Positions 18,084 through 27,778 of a DNA stretch of 64,000 nt are shown piece after piece. The DNA comes from Bowdeniella nasicola. GTDB lineage: Bacteria; Actinomycetota; Actinomycetes; Actinomycetales; Actinomycetaceae. The position numbers were made by a program, and so were the translations under genes. Numbering within the stretch: position 1 is the first letter of the stretch; every line of letters starts with the position of its first letter. Under the pieces are notes generated by a model. That model searched no databases. It saw only the letters and a program-made list of their open reading frames with translations, and was not told where the DNA came from. The stretch lies in contig JAUNVA010000006.1 in the NCBI GenBank assembly GCA_030537895.1, positions 62,001-126,000 on the forward strand, written 5' to 3'.

Positions 18084-19571
18084 CTAGCCGTAGGGACCGA
18101 TCTGGATCTCGAGGGTGCGCCGTTCCTCGCTGTCCGGGGCTGCCGGCAGGACGGCTCCGAGTTCGCCTCCCTCTCCAGTCGCGGTGAGCTGCGCGATAGC
18201 GCCCACGGGCTCGGTCCCCTCAATGATGGCGGCGCGGCTGTCCTTCGGGACCGTGAGCAGGCGCGTCGTATGCGCCGCGAGCGTCATCTCCTCGGCTTGC
18301 CCGAGATCCCCTCCGGCGGAGACGAAGCGAACGCCAATCTCACTTGTACGCTCGCCCGCGGTCAGCTGCAGGCGTGAGGTGACCCCGAGCTCGAAGGTGA
18401 GGGGCACGTACAGCGTGCGAGCGACACTATCGGAGGGCAGCCAGGTGGTTGACCGGGCACCTTCCTGGCCTGCGATGGACGTCACGGCGCCGACGACGAG
18501 TGGCCCATTCGCTTCCACGCGCACCGCCGCGGAGCCCTCCTCAATGCCCTCGAGGCTCACATCGGTGACGGCACCGGCATCGAGCGTGAGGTCCTCGGCT
18601 CCGGGGAGGTCGTGGGGATCCTCGTCACTGAGGATCTGGACGGATGCCTGAACTGAGGCCTCGGTGACGTTCAGGAGGCGGAGGCTCGCCGGTGCCTCCT
18701 TGGAGGCACGTACCCCGGACACGGTGAGATCGCTTGCGGGGCCCGCACCGGCGGTCACCAGCCCCGTCCCGAGCGGGGTGATGCCATCAAGTTCGGACAG
18801 GCGCAGGGCACTGAGCACGCGGGCTCCACTGGCGCGAACGTGGACGACGAGGCGCTCCGCGTCGGGAACGAGTGTGGCGAGGGAGAGCGTTTGGCTGCCC
18901 TTCGCGGCGACGGCGAGAGTCGTGCCTGAGAGGTCTTCGAGGTAACCCTGCTCACTGTAGAGGTCCACCTGGACTTCGGCGTTGGTGGCGCCCGGGTTCA
19001 CGATGACGAGGTCCGTACGTGCCCCGATGCGGGTCGACCCACCGACGAGCCAGGCGTTCTCGCTCGGCTCGCTACAGGAGTGGGCGCTCAGCCCGCGCAG
19101 GTCTCCCCCGCCGGTCAGCGTGATCTCAGAGCCGACTAGAGCCGGCCTGGATGTGGCATCCGCACTCGCCTGGAGGAGGCCGAGTTCGCCCCCCGCATCG
19201 GCGTCGAGGATCCCCGTGGGTGTGCCCTCCAGAGGGAAGGATTGGCCGGAGAGAGATCGCACGTAGGTGGCCGGCGCGGCAGCCTTGTCACCGCGCGGCA
19301 GCGATGAGACCGACAGCGACGAGCGGGTGGCTGCCGAATGGTGACCAAATTCCTCATCGCCACTCGCCTCCTGCTCCGGGGAAATCGGACCGGGAAGGCA
19401 GACGAGCGATACGTCGCTCGGAGGCAGCGTCACGTCGGCGTCCGCGTGGGTTTTTGGAGGCGTGACGAGGACCACTCGCGGGTCGAGGATGACGAGGGCC
19501 GCGAGGGCGGCCAACAGCAGCAGTGCCGCACCGATGGAAGCGGCTGAACGGAGGGCGGAACGCAGTCTCAT
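18084..19571 (-). CDS. DUF5719 family exported protein
   Basis: A 495-residue protein with an N-terminal membrane anchor (SIGAALLLLAALAALVILDP) and a large extracellular region. The latter consists of repeated beta-sandwich-like segments, each with a pattern resembling NPGATNAEVQVDLYSEQG and RLLNVTEASVQASVQILSD. DUF5719 proteins are found in Actinobacteria beside the large GT2 gene and whiB, as here. The start overlaps the GT2 stop in an ATGA, suggesting that the two products work together at the outer membrane face. Function unknown. Confidence 0.83.
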   Translation of the reverse strand: MRLRSALRSAASIGAALLLLAALAALVILDPRVVLVTPPKTHADADVTLPPSDVSLVCLPGPISPEQEASGDEEFGHHSAATRSSLSVSSLPRGDKAAAPATYVRSLSGQSFPLEGTPTGILDADAGGELGLLQASADATSRPALVGSEITLTGGGDLRGLSAHSCSEPSENAWLVGGSTRIGARTDLVIVNPGATNAEVQVDLYSEQGYLEDLSGTTLAVAAKGSQTLSLATLVPDAERLVVHVRASGARVLSALRLSELDGITPLGTGLVTAGAGPASDLTVSGVRASKEAPASLRLLNVTEASVQASVQILSDEDPHDLPGAEDLTLDAGAVTDVSLEGIEEGSAAVRVEANGPLVVGAVTSIAGQEGARSTTWLPSDSVARTLYVPLTFELGVTSRLQLTAGERTSEIGVRFVSAGGDLGQAEEMTLAAHTTRLLTVPKDSRAAIIEGTEPVGAIAQLTATGEGGELGAVLPAAPDSEERRTLEIQIGPYG

Positions 19572-22500
19572 GGGTCCCTCCTCGAGCGGCGCCTCGGAAT
19601 GGCAAGCAGAGCGGTGAGAGTTGCCGTCACCACGAGCGCGATCGAGAACCACGGCTCGTAGGGAGCGCGGTAGGTGACACGTAAGTCTCCCTCGTTGGCA
19701 GGCACGACGAAGGCCTGGCGCCATTCGTCGCGATCTGCGGTCAGCGGGGCATCACCAAGGCGGGCGGACCAGGCAGCATCGGCCCGCTCGGCAAGGACGA
19801 GCAAGCGCTCACCGTCGCTCGGCCCGATGTGGTCTGATACTCGGCCTCGCTCGGAGGCCACCTCGATAGTGGTGGAGGCGGTTTCGAGGCGGGCGCGCGC
19901 GGCGAGGGTGCCGCCGTCGTTTTCCGTATCGACGCGCCAGATAGTCCCCGAGTCGTTCTGGGTCACCCTCGCGAGGCCTGGGCTGGCATCGAGTGCCGCA
20001 AGCAGCTCGGTGTAGCGGCGCGGCTGCACATCGGCATCGAGCTGTCTCGCGGGCGGTACGACGACGACACCGATTCCCGCACTCGCCAACTCACCAACGA
20101 CGGAATCATCCGACCCACCCGCGAGGCGGGCCAGCACCGTGCGCAGCCAGTCCTTGGCGGGGTCGGCTCCTTCGTAGGCCTGCCGGACCGCAAGAACCGA
20201 GGCGGAGGTCAGCATGGTGGCGCCATCTGTACGTACGACGTCAGCACTCAGGACGCCACCGGCCGTGGGGGCGATGAGCAGGGTACGTTCGGCTCCGCTG
20301 CCGGCCGCGAGTTGCCGGGCAAGGGCCGGAGTCGGGACGTCGGTGGCGGCCCGCACCTGCATCGCGTTCGGCGCGCTCACGATCCAGGTGGTGGCCCAGG
20401 CAGCAGGTGTGAGGATGGCCAGGACGAAGGCGAGGGCACCGGCCACGTGACCGAGGCCGAAGGAGCGGGCGGACAGCTTCGCCCCGAGGCCGTCCGCTCC
20501 AGCGACTGCGGCAATCAGGAGTCCCGCCAACAGGAGCGAGACGAGGGGGCCCGTCGAGGCGGTATGGTCCGTGCCATCCACGACGGCGACGACAACGTCG
20601 CGTACCGCGACGAGGGCCGCGGCAGCACCGAGAACGACGAGCCAACCGAGGCGGACGGCGCGACCGACGGCGCCGCGCCGGGCGAGAGCCAGGAGGGCGA
20701 AGAGCAGAGGAATCGCCCCCGCGCCCCGCGCGAGCAGCGCGAGCGGCACGGGGCCGATCGCGCCCGCGGGCGGAGCGGTGAATACCGACAGGAGGGCATC
20801 ACGCAGTGATCCCGTCGACACGGGGCCTACGAGCCCCGGGCTCGTCACGGCGAGCGCAGCAAGGTGTTCGGTAGCGAGGGCGTACAGGCGCGGAATGTGC
20901 AGAACGAGTGCGGGCGCCGGGACGAGCAGGAACACGAGGCGGTGGCGCGGGATGAAGAGCTGCGCGATCCACAGCAGAACGATGCCGGTCGGCAGCAGGA
21001 CCGGCGCGCCGGCCGTGGCGAACGCAAAGGCAATCGCCGCTCCCGCACCGGCGGCGATGGTGCCGCGGGCCCGCCGTGCGGGCACCGCCGCAGACGACCC
21101 GGCCCCGACCCTGGGATGGGGACTGCCCGCGGCGAGTGCGGCAGCGCGGGCGGCATGCTCGGCTGGAGCGTCATCGGCCTCGAGCGCCTCCGCGCCGAGC
21201 CCGGCTCCCATGTGGGTCGTGGACTCGGTGTCCGTCGCAGCGCTCGCCCCCGGGGTCCCGCGATACTCGCCACTGCGCGAGCGCGCCTGCTGACGGTCGA
21301 TCCGGCGCGCCCCGACCATGCCGGATTCAACGACATCCGTGCGTTGGGCGCCAACGGCGCGAACGAGCCCAAGAATCATCCACGGCAACGCAACGTGCGC
21401 GAGGGCGCCCCCGAGGGCGCCGCCGTGCAGCGCTGGCACGAATGCGGGAGCGAGAGCCCACGTGAGAGTGGCCCAACCACGGACGAGTACCGAGCGGGTA
21501 CCCGCCCCCGCGGCGAACCAGGCCCCAAGGCCGGCCACCGGAACGGCCAACCAGTAGGCGAGCGGGACCAGCACTGAGAGGTCGCCCGTGACGAGGAGCG
21601 CGGGCAAGAGTGCGAAGAGGAACGGATCGGCCGGCCCCCGGTGGCCGAGACCGACGTCGATCCAGCCGGAGGTTGCCGCGCGGTAGGTCTCCGCCAGGGA
21701 GCCGCTCGCTCGAAGGAGCGCCCCTCCCTCGTACACTCCAATGCCGACCGGCGGGCGTACCGCGGCGATCCCGAGGCCAAACGCGAGAAGAGCGAGGAAT
21801 GCGAGCGCCCACCGGCGTTTCGTGGCGATTGCTGCGAGCTCAGCGAGTTCCAGCTCGGACGGAGCGAGGGCTGCCTTGCGGGCGTCGGCTTCCGATCGAC
21901 GCAGTTCACGTTTCTTGGCCGAGATTGCGGACCTCGGAGTGTAGATGCTCGCGAGCGTCGCGCGCGGGACGCGGCGCGTCTCCTCGGTGCGACGCCGCGT
22001 GGCGAGCCAGGGTCCCGGGCGAGTGAGGATCTGCGCCCCCGCGCCGAGCTCGGCGAACATGAGGTCGAAATCCTTTTCTGCGAGGCGCCACAGCGCGCGC
22101 AAGGGGGTGAGCACAGCGATCGCGAGGTAGACGAACGGGACCTTCCAGGTGGGGACACCTGAGATCCAGGTGTGCAGCTGCGCCCGCCGCCGCGGACCAA
22201 ACGAGCGCGCCACGTTGGGGGCCCGGGACTCCGATTCAAAACGGATACCGCGGTAGCTCGCCTGGGCGTGGTAGATGACGGCCTCCGGCACGACGACGAC
22301 ACGGTAGCCCGCGAGGCGCACGCGCCGCGAGAGCTCGAGTCCGTCGTTGAAGGGGCCCAACGCGGGGTCGGTGCCCCCGAGACTCGTCCAGACATCACGG
22401 CGGATGAGCGCACCGGCGAGTCCGACACCGAACACGTCGGAGCGGTGGTCCAGCTGCCCCTGGTCAATCTCCTCGGCGTCGGTCTCGATGAACCGGCGCG

Positions 22501-23038
22501 TGGAGGAGGTCGCGTTGATTCCGACCTCAAGGAGCCGGTCGGGGTCGGCCCAGTCTCGCTGTTTACACCCCGCGAGCGCAACGGAGGTGGCGAGCTCCAC
22601 CTCCTTCAGGAGCTCGGCGAGCGCGTGTGTATCCGGGGCAGAGTCGTCGTGCAGGAGCCAGAGCCAGGCGACATCGCCAGCGCGCACGGCGGGGATCTCT
22701 CCCGTCCGTGCACGAATTCTCTCGGCGGCCCGCTGGTTGGCTTCGGCGTTCAGATCAAGGCCGACGGCGACCGCCGCGCCGAAGGTCCGGGACCCCGGCG
22801 CGGCGACGACGCGCGTGGGTATGGCGTCGGTATCGAGAGTGGCGGCGGCGACTTCGTTGAGGGGATGACCAGAGCCGCAGGGGCGATCCGGGTGAGCGGT
22901 GTCGACGATGACGAGCCGTTGCGGAGCCCGGCTCTGCCGGCCGATGGCGGTAAGTGTCCGGGCCAGGTAGGGGGTGTCACCACAGGTGACGAGCACCGCC
23001 GTGACATCCTGACCAACTGCGTCTGCCGGGGAAGTCAC
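19568..23038 (-). CDS. Giant GT2 glycosyltransferase with multi-pass membrane domain
   Basis: A 1156-residue protein. The N-terminal 300 residues are a GT2 domain: VLVTCGDTPYLARTLTAIGRQ, a catalytic-type LHDDSAP, and NDGLELSRRVRLAGYRV near its end. A hydrophobic part with about a dozen transmembrane helices follows from about residue 420, then a C-terminal extracellular domain and a last helix. A polar Ala/Gly/Glu-rich insert of about 90 residues sits in one loop (roughly 575-665). It probably adds or polymerises sugars for an envelope glycan, with DUF5719 as partner (coupled by ATGA). The GTG start is seven bases after the whiB stop, so all three may be co-transcribed. Confidence 0.88.
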   Translation of the reverse strand: MTSPADAVGQDVTAVLVTCGDTPYLARTLTAIGRQSRAPQRLVIVDTAHPDRPCGSGHPLNEVAAATLDTDAIPTRVVAAPGSRTFGAAVAVGLDLNAEANQRAAERIRARTGEIPAVRAGDVAWLWLLHDDSAPDTHALAELLKEVELATSVALAGCKQRDWADPDRLLEVGINATSSTRRFIETDAEEIDQGQLDHRSDVFGVGLAGALIRRDVWTSLGGTDPALGPFNDGLELSRRVRLAGYRVVVVPEAVIYHAQASYRGIRFESESRAPNVARSFGPRRRAQLHTWISGVPTWKVPFVYLAIAVLTPLRALWRLAEKDFDLMFAELGAGAQILTRPGPWLATRRRTEETRRVPRATLASIYTPRSAISAKKRELRRSEADARKAALAPSELELAELAAIATKRRWALAFLALLAFGLGIAAVRPPVGIGVYEGGALLRASGSLAETYRAATSGWIDVGLGHRGPADPFLFALLPALLVTGDLSVLVPLAYWLAVPVAGLGAWFAAGAGTRSVLVRGWATLTWALAPAFVPALHGGALGGALAHVALPWMILGLVRAVGAQRTDVVESGMVGARRIDRQQARSRSGEYRGTPGASAATDTESTTHMGAGLGAEALEADDAPAEHAARAAALAAGSPHPRVGAGSSAAVPARRARGTIAAGAGAAIAFAFATAGAPVLLPTGIVLLWIAQLFIPRHRLVFLLVPAPALVLHIPRLYALATEHLAALAVTSPGLVGPVSTGSLRDALLSVFTAPPAGAIGPVPLALLARGAGAIPLLFALLALARRGAVGRAVRLGWLVVLGAAAALVAVRDVVVAVVDGTDHTASTGPLVSLLLAGLLIAAVAGADGLGAKLSARSFGLGHVAGALAFVLAILTPAAWATTWIVSAPNAMQVRAATDVPTPALARQLAAGSGAERTLLIAPTAGGVLSADVVRTDGATMLTSASVLAVRQAYEGADPAKDWLRTVLARLAGGSDDSVVGELASAGIGVVVVPPARQLDADVQPRRYTELLAALDASPGLARVTQNDSGTIWRVDTENDGGTLAARARLETASTTIEVASERGRVSDHIGPSDGERLLVLAERADAAWSARLGDAPLTADRDEWRQAFVVPANEGDLRVTYRAPYEPWFSIALVVTATLTALLAIPRRRSRRDP

Positions 23039-23045
23039 GGATGGG

Positions 23046-23378
23046 TTAGACGCTGCGCCGCTTCAGGCTGCGCCGCTCACGCTCCGATAGGCCGCCCCAA
23101 ATACCGAACCGCTCGTCGTTCGCGAGAGCGTATTCAAGACACTTCCCGCGTACCGGGCAGGTGGAACATACGCGTTTCGCATCGCGGGTGGAGCCCCCCT
23201 TTTCGGGGAAGAAGGCTTCGGGATCCGTCTGGGCGCACAGCGCCGCCTCATACCAGGCTGGGCTGCCGTATTCGACGTCGGCGTAAGGGTCGAAGGCGGG
23301 TGTGGAGGGACCCGCGTCGGAGATGGGGCCGTCACCCAAAATATTCCACACGCTGTGCTCTCCGATCCTTGACGCCAC
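23046..23378 (-). CDS. whiB2: WhiB-family iron-sulfur regulator (WhiB2/WhmD type)
   Basis: A 110-residue WhiB-like protein. Four cysteines (48, 71, 74, 80; CxxC between 71 and 74) bind a [4Fe-4S] cluster. The FGIWGG turn (91-96) and the basic tail RRSLKRRSV bind sigma factor and DNA. Position next to the Rv3259-like gene matches mycobacterial whiB2, which controls septation and is usually essential. It starts at GTG with AGAAGGGAG upstream and a recognisable promoter. Confidence 0.93.
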   Translation of the reverse strand: MASRIGEHSVWNILGDGPISDAGPSTPAFDPYADVEYGSPAWYEAALCAQTDPEAFFPEKGGSTRDAKRVCSTCPVRGKCLEYALANDERFGIWGGLSERERRSLKRRSV

Positions 23379-23393
23379 GGTACTCCCTTCTAA

Positions 23394-23422
23394 ACTACAC
23401 GCGTGTCACTCTCTTCCGTCAA
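23394..23422 (-). promoter_or_regulatory. Sigma-A-type promoter of whiB
   Basis: TTGACG (23417-23422), a 17-base spacer and TGTAGT (23394-23399), read on the minus strand, lie upstream of the whiB Shine-Dalgarno. This is one of the better -35/-10 pairs in the window. Confidence 0.55.
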
Positions 23423-23451
23423 GTGAATGGGTGCTATATGGCCTGAGCCAC

Positions 23452-23457
23452 TACGAT
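23452..23457 (+). promoter_or_regulatory. Candidate -10 for leaderless TIGR03089 gene
   Basis: TACGAT ends exactly six bases before the ATG at 23464; there is no Shine-Dalgarno. Confidence 0.45.
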
Positions 23458-23463
23458 GGCGCC

Positions 23464-24174
23464 ATGTCCCCCGCATTGTCACTGCCGGATCTGCTCGCTG
23501 CCCTCGGCGCTCGTCGAGCACCCGCCTTCACCTGGTACGCCGCCGATGAGCGAGTCGAACTCACGGGCTCGCTCCTTGCTCAATGGGTGGCCAAGAGCGC
23601 GAACTTGCTCACAGAGGAGGTCGAGGTCGGGCCCGGCAGTACCGTCTACCTGGATTTGCCCGTGCACTGGCGTGCGTTCGTCTTCACACTCGCCACGTGG
23701 ACGACCGGCGGCGCCGTCGCCTTCCGGCAGATCGACAACGTCGACGTCGTCATCTCCGACCGTCCCGATATGTGGGCCGACACCGACACCGAGGTGCTCG
23801 CCCTGGAGCTGGCCCCACTCGCCCGAGAGTATCCCGGCGAGCTGCCCGCCTTCGTCATCGACGCGAACGCGGAGGTGATGGGCGCGGCCGACGCACTCGG
23901 GCCAATGCCCCGGCCGACGAGAGATGACATCGCGGTGGCAGGCCCCAACCTGCGCTACCACGACCTAGACGAGCTGCTCGCTGGCGGGACTAGCCAGCGC
24001 GTGATGATTCAGCCCGCGAACAACAACGAACTGGCGCGCGCGAGTGCCGCCCAGCTGCTGGCCGGGGGTTCCATCGTCGTGATCGATCCCGCCTTCGCAC
24101 ACGTGGATTGCACGGCGGTCGCCAGCCAGGAGCACGCCACACCGCGCGCCGGAACGCCCTGCGGGGACCGCTAG
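23464..24174 (+). CDS. TIGR03089 family protein
   Basis: A 236-residue actinobacterial protein related to the N-terminal part of AMP-binding (acyl-CoA synthetase-like) enzymes. It has the early segment LTGSLLAQWVAKSANLL and GSTVYLDLPVHWR, but no P-loop-like SGTTGLPKG motif and no C-terminal lid. It is therefore probably not an adenylating enzyme. The homologue in M. tuberculosis (Rv3268, from memory) lies beside an LCP gene. The start is set by the TACGAT hexamer. The stop is shared with the convergent Wzt gene as CTAG (24171-24174). Confidence 0.82.
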   Translation: MSPALSLPDLLAALGARRAPAFTWYAADERVELTGSLLAQWVAKSANLLTEEVEVGPGSTVYLDLPVHWRAFVFTLATWTTGGAVAFRQIDNVDVVISDRPDMWADTDTEVLALELAPLAREYPGELPAFVIDANAEVMGAADALGPMPRPTRDDIAVAGPNLRYHDLDELLAGGTSQRVMIQPANNNELARASAAQLLAGGSIVVIDPAFAHVDCTAVASQEHATPRAGTPCGDR

Positions 24175-24911
24175 TGGCGCTGGTCCTCGCGCATGAGATC
24201 AACGGCGTCGTGCACGTCGCCATCGAACACGAGTCGCCCCTCGCGAAGGACGACACCGCGCTCACAAATGGAGGAGACGAGGTCGAGGTCGTGGGACACG
24301 ATCACGAGGGAACGCCCCTCCTCCTTCAGTTGGTTCACCCGGGTGAGGCATTTGCGTTGGAAGGGCTCATCGCCTACGGCGAGGATCTCATCAATGAGGA
24401 AAGTCTCCGGGTTTGAGTGCACCGCCACGGCGAAGGCAAGGCGCAAGAACATGCCCGAGGAGTAGAACTTGACCTCGGTATCCATGAAACGTTCGATCTC
24501 GGAGAACGCCACGATCGAGTCGTAGGCCGCGTCGATCTCAGCCTTACTCATGCCGAGGATCGCCCCGTTCAAAAACACGTTCTCCCGGCCCGTGAGGTCG
24601 GGGTGAAAGCCGGCGCCGACCTCGATCAAGCCCGCGACGCGGCCACGCGTGAGCACACGTCCCCCGTCTGGGCGCATGACACCGGAGATGAGTTTCAACA
24701 GGGTCGACTTGCCGGAACCGTTGAACCCGAGCAGGGCGATGGTCTCAGCCTCCCGCACCTGCAGGGAGACCCCTTTCAGCGCGTCAAAGGTGTCGATCCC
24801 CGGGTCCTTGTGGGTAAGCATTGCGACCGCGAGTTCTTTCAGGGAGCGGCGATGACGCAGCGTGAACGTCTTCGTGACGTTCTCAATGCGCAGCCGCAAG
24901 TCAGCACTCAT
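24171..24911 (-). CDS. wzt: ABC transporter ATP-binding protein for polysaccharide export (Wzt/RfbE type)
   Basis: A 246-residue ATPase: Walker A GFNGSGKST (62-70), signature YSSGM (150-154), Walker B FLIDE (171-175), H-loop SHD. The motif GLIEVGAGFHPDLTGREN is diagnostic of the polysaccharide/teichoic acid exporter subfamily. It lacks the C-terminal carbohydrate-binding extension of E. coli Wzt, as do TagH-like and mycobacterial galactan exporters. With the following permease and GlfT2 it probably flips lipid-linked galactofuranan across the membrane (cf. Rv3781/Rv3783). Confidence 0.93.
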   Translation of the reverse strand: MSADLRLRIENVTKTFTLRHRRSLKELAVAMLTHKDPGIDTFDALKGVSLQVREAETIALLGFNGSGKSTLLKLISGVMRPDGGRVLTRGRVAGLIEVGAGFHPDLTGRENVFLNGAILGMSKAEIDAAYDSIVAFSEIERFMDTEVKFYSSGMFLRLAFAVAVHSNPETFLIDEILAVGDEPFQRKCLTRVNQLKEEGRSLVIVSHDLDLVSSICERGVVLREGRLVFDGDVHDAVDLMREDQRH

Positions 24912-24912
24912 G

Positions 24913-25773
24913 TCACAGCTCCTGGGCGAAGCGGCCTTCCAGCCGCTTGAAGACGAATTGACCGATCAACAGGATCACCACCGAGATCACGAAGGCTACG
25001 AGCGTGAGGCCTGCAAGGTTCGTGACGTCGGTCGTGTCGGGCGCCCCCGCGGCCGGCGCCCAGAACCCGAAGTGGAACAGCTCAACGGATACTGTGACGG
25101 GGTTCAGTTCGTAGAGCAGAAAGAGCCAGCGCGGCAGGATGTCACGCACGGCCGCCAGCGGGTAGAGCACCGGAGAGGCCCAGGTGGCCACAAGCAGGAT
25201 CAGCTCCACAAAGTTCTCGGCGTCGCGGAAGTAGACGTTCACGGCCCCGAAGATCAACCCAAGCCCGAGTGCGACCGTGGTGGTGAGGGTAAATCCGGCG
25301 AGGATGCAGACCAGGCCGAGCGGCGTGGGCCGCCAGGAGTAGAAGAGCGCGCCCCCGATGAGGACGATCACCTGGGGAACAAAGTGCACGAACGCCACCC
25401 AGATGGAAGCGACCGGAAACATCTCCCGCGGCAGGTAGATCTTCTTGATGAGCGGGGCGTTCCACACGAGCGTGCGGGTGGCGTTGGTCATCACTTCGGA
25501 AAAATAGTTGATGACGACGAGCCCCGAGAACAGGTAGATCGGGTAGGACTCGATCATGCCGCGCCCGAGCCCAAGGAACAGCCCGAGCGCCACAAAATAG
25601 ACGAGGAACTGGGTGAGGGGCTTCAGGTAGGACCAGGCCATGCCGAGTACAGAGCCGTGGTAGCGCACTCGCAGCTCTTTTTTGACGATGAGGCCCAACA
25701 GGTAGCGCTGGTTTAGGACGTCGATCAACCCGCGCCCCCGTCCGGGCGTCGTCCAGGCCATCTGGTCGGTCAC
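24913..25773 (-). CDS. wzm: ABC transporter permease for polysaccharide export (Wzm/RfbD type)
   Basis: A 286-residue permease of the ABC-2 type. The N-terminal amphipathic segment RYLLGLIVKKELRVRYHGSVLG leads into six transmembrane helices. Together with the ATPase, whose start it precedes by one base, it forms a polysaccharide exporter. The GlfT2 gene lies directly upstream (three-base gap), so the substrate is most likely galactofuranose-containing glycan on a polyprenyl carrier. No regulatory site is visible within this run; it is probably transcribed from further upstream. Confidence 0.93.
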   Translation of the reverse strand: MTDQMAWTTPGRGRGLIDVLNQRYLLGLIVKKELRVRYHGSVLGMAWSYLKPLTQFLVYFVALGLFLGLGRGMIESYPIYLFSGLVVINYFSEVMTNATRTLVWNAPLIKKIYLPREMFPVASIWVAFVHFVPQVIVLIGGALFYSWRPTPLGLVCILAGFTLTTTVALGLGLIFGAVNVYFRDAENFVELILLVATWASPVLYPLAAVRDILPRWLFLLYELNPVTVSVELFHFGFWAPAAGAPDTTDVTNLAGLTLVAFVISVVILLIGQFVFKRLEGRFAQEL

Positions 25774-25776
25774 GAT

Positions 25777-27753
25777 CTAGCTCCCCTGGCGGGCGCGTGC
25801 GCCGTCGGGATCCTTGGCGGCATGCACGATCCGCGCATCGAGGCCGATGGTCTGTCCCCAGGCGTCCATCGAGGTGAGCCCCGCAAGGGCCGCTCGGTAG
25901 CGTGCCGCGAGATCCTCCCACTGTTCGGCGAGGGCGCGGTGCAGGCGCACCGTGCGGGAGAGCTGTCGGAAGAAGAGGTCCCGGTCGCGACGATAGAAGG
26001 AGACGCCGGAACCGTCCGAATTGGAAACGAGTGCCGAATCGTACTGCGCGATCGTCCACCAGCGGGCGGCCGGGAAGGCGATATGCACCTGGGGGGTGTG
26101 GGCGGCGTCCTTGCGCGGTCGCCTGAGCTGTTTGCGAAGAGCATTGGCGGCGATGAGCGCCCGGTAGGGCAGCGGCCCCTTGGCGCGCCGCTTCACGGTC
26201 GTGCCAGACAGGGTTGCCTCGGCCTTCGGGAAGTCGGCGCGGTCGGGTTTCACGCGCGCGTCATCGAAACCGGAACGGATCTCTCGGATTCGCGGGACCG
26301 TGGTCTCAAGCGACTCGTGCAGCCGCTCGGGCCCCTCAAGGACATCGAGGATCGCGCGGTCGCGCAACTCCACGACCGAGTACTGGGCGGAAACCGCATG
26401 CTTGACCTGACCGGCGAAGGACTGGCCGATGAAACCGGCGCCACCCGGAGCGTGAAGCAGCGCCGCGATGAGGCGGTTGCGTTCGTGGAAGTAGGCCTGC
26501 CAGTCCAACGAGTCGTCCTTCGCCTTCCAGGGCACGTGCCACAGGGCCATACCCGGCAGGGTGACCGTGGGGTAGCCGGCCTCGGCAGCGCGCAGGCCAT
26601 ATTCGGCATCGTCCCACTTGATGAAAAGCGGCAGCGACAGGCCGATCTCGCGTACGACGGTGGTGGGGATCAGGCACATCCACCAGCCGTTGTACCCGGC
26701 TTCAGCGCGCTGGTGCAGCCACGGGGTCGCGCGGAGTGAGCGCTGCGAGAAGTCGTGTTCCGATTCGGTTCCCTCGGTCGGCCCCCACCAAAAATCTGCT
26801 CCAGAAACGCTCTCGGCAAACGCGTGCAAGGTCGTGGGCTCGAACATCGAGAACATGTGGCCGCCGACGATCGTCGGCGTCGACGTCGCATTCGCGAAGG
26901 TCACGCCGCGGTAGATCCCCTCAGGCTCAACGCGCACATCGTCGTCGAGCAGCAACACGTACTCGCTACCGCGTGCGCTGGCTTCGATCATGCCGCGCGA
27001 GAACCCGCCCGATCCGCCAAGGTTGCCCTGAGAGACAACCCTCAGCTGGGAGCCGAGCCGCCCCGCGACGGCGTCGAAGCGCGGGTGATCGGAGACCTTC
27101 TGGGTGCCCTGGTCGACGACGACGATCTCGTTCACGTAATCGCCGAGCAGGTCACTCGCGGCGAGCTGTTCGAGGACGGTCACGCAGTCCTCGGTGCGGT
27201 TAAAGGTCGTGATCGCGATGCTCGCGCGGCCGCCCGCCCGCTCGATCCGCTCATCCGTCTCCCAGTGGGCGCTCTCGATCGTGAGGTCACTCGCCCCCGA
27301 GACGGCGTCGAACCAGTACCAGCCCCCGTCGCCGAACGTATCGAGTGGCAGGTCGAAGGTGAGCGTCTGGCTGCCTTCACCGCTCACCTCGGCGGCATCG
27401 ATCCTAAACCCGTGGCCCCGCGCGTTCGAGCGCGACACAAGGATCTGCCCCACCCCGGAGGCGGTCACGCTGAGGCGGATGGAGCGCACCTCGGTGTGCA
27501 CGGCCCAGTACGCGGCTGGAAAGGCGTTCATATAGGTGGCAAACGACGTGCGTGATCCAGCCGGGACCCGGTAGGAACGGCGCGAGAGCACCTGTGAGGC
27601 TTGCTGCCGGTCTGGCTCTCGGAGCACCTCAACGTCACGCTCTCGGCGGGCATCCTTCACCCGTCCCGGGTGCTCTCCCTCGGCATAGAGCGGGAGCAGG
27701 TCGGGATCGCGGTCATCGGCGAATACGACGCGCTGAAGGATGGTCGGACTCAT
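25777..27753 (-). CDS. glfT2: Galactofuranosyltransferase GlfT2
   Basis: A 658-residue GT2 polymerase of galactan. The N-terminal beta-sandwich domain (1-170) is followed by the GT-A domain: TTFNRTEDC, the donor motif GNLGGSGGFSRGM (243-255), the DDD metal triad (270-272), the acceptor base motif WDDAEY (380-385) and His 406 in WHVPWK. A C-terminal helical region mediates membrane association and tetramerisation. In mycobacteria it adds alternating beta-1,5 and beta-1,6 Galf units from UDP-Galf. UDP-Galf is made by Glf, encoded nearby, and the polymer would leave through Wzt/Wzm. Confidence 0.95.
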   Translation of the reverse strand: MSPTILQRVVFADDRDPDLLPLYAEGEHPGRVKDARRERDVEVLREPDRQQASQVLSRRSYRVPAGSRTSFATYMNAFPAAYWAVHTEVRSIRLSVTASGVGQILVSRSNARGHGFRIDAAEVSGEGSQTLTFDLPLDTFGDGGWYWFDAVSGASDLTIESAHWETDERIERAGGRASIAITTFNRTEDCVTVLEQLAASDLLGDYVNEIVVVDQGTQKVSDHPRFDAVAGRLGSQLRVVSQGNLGGSGGFSRGMIEASARGSEYVLLLDDDVRVEPEGIYRGVTFANATSTPTIVGGHMFSMFEPTTLHAFAESVSGADFWWGPTEGTESEHDFSQRSLRATPWLHQRAEAGYNGWWMCLIPTTVVREIGLSLPLFIKWDDAEYGLRAAEAGYPTVTLPGMALWHVPWKAKDDSLDWQAYFHERNRLIAALLHAPGGAGFIGQSFAGQVKHAVSAQYSVVELRDRAILDVLEGPERLHESLETTVPRIREIRSGFDDARVKPDRADFPKAEATLSGTTVKRRAKGPLPYRALIAANALRKQLRRPRKDAAHTPQVHIAFPAARWWTIAQYDSALVSNSDGSGVSFYRRDRDLFFRQLSRTVRLHRALAEQWEDLAARYRAALAGLTSMDAWGQTIGLDARIVHAAKDPDGARARQGS

Positions 27754-27778
27754 GAGTGTATCTACCTCACAGCTGTGG

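Noticed and set aside
22172-23446. 424-codon plus-strand frame opposite the giant GT2 and whiB
   Set aside because: Runs through two conserved genes in antisense and shows no domain.
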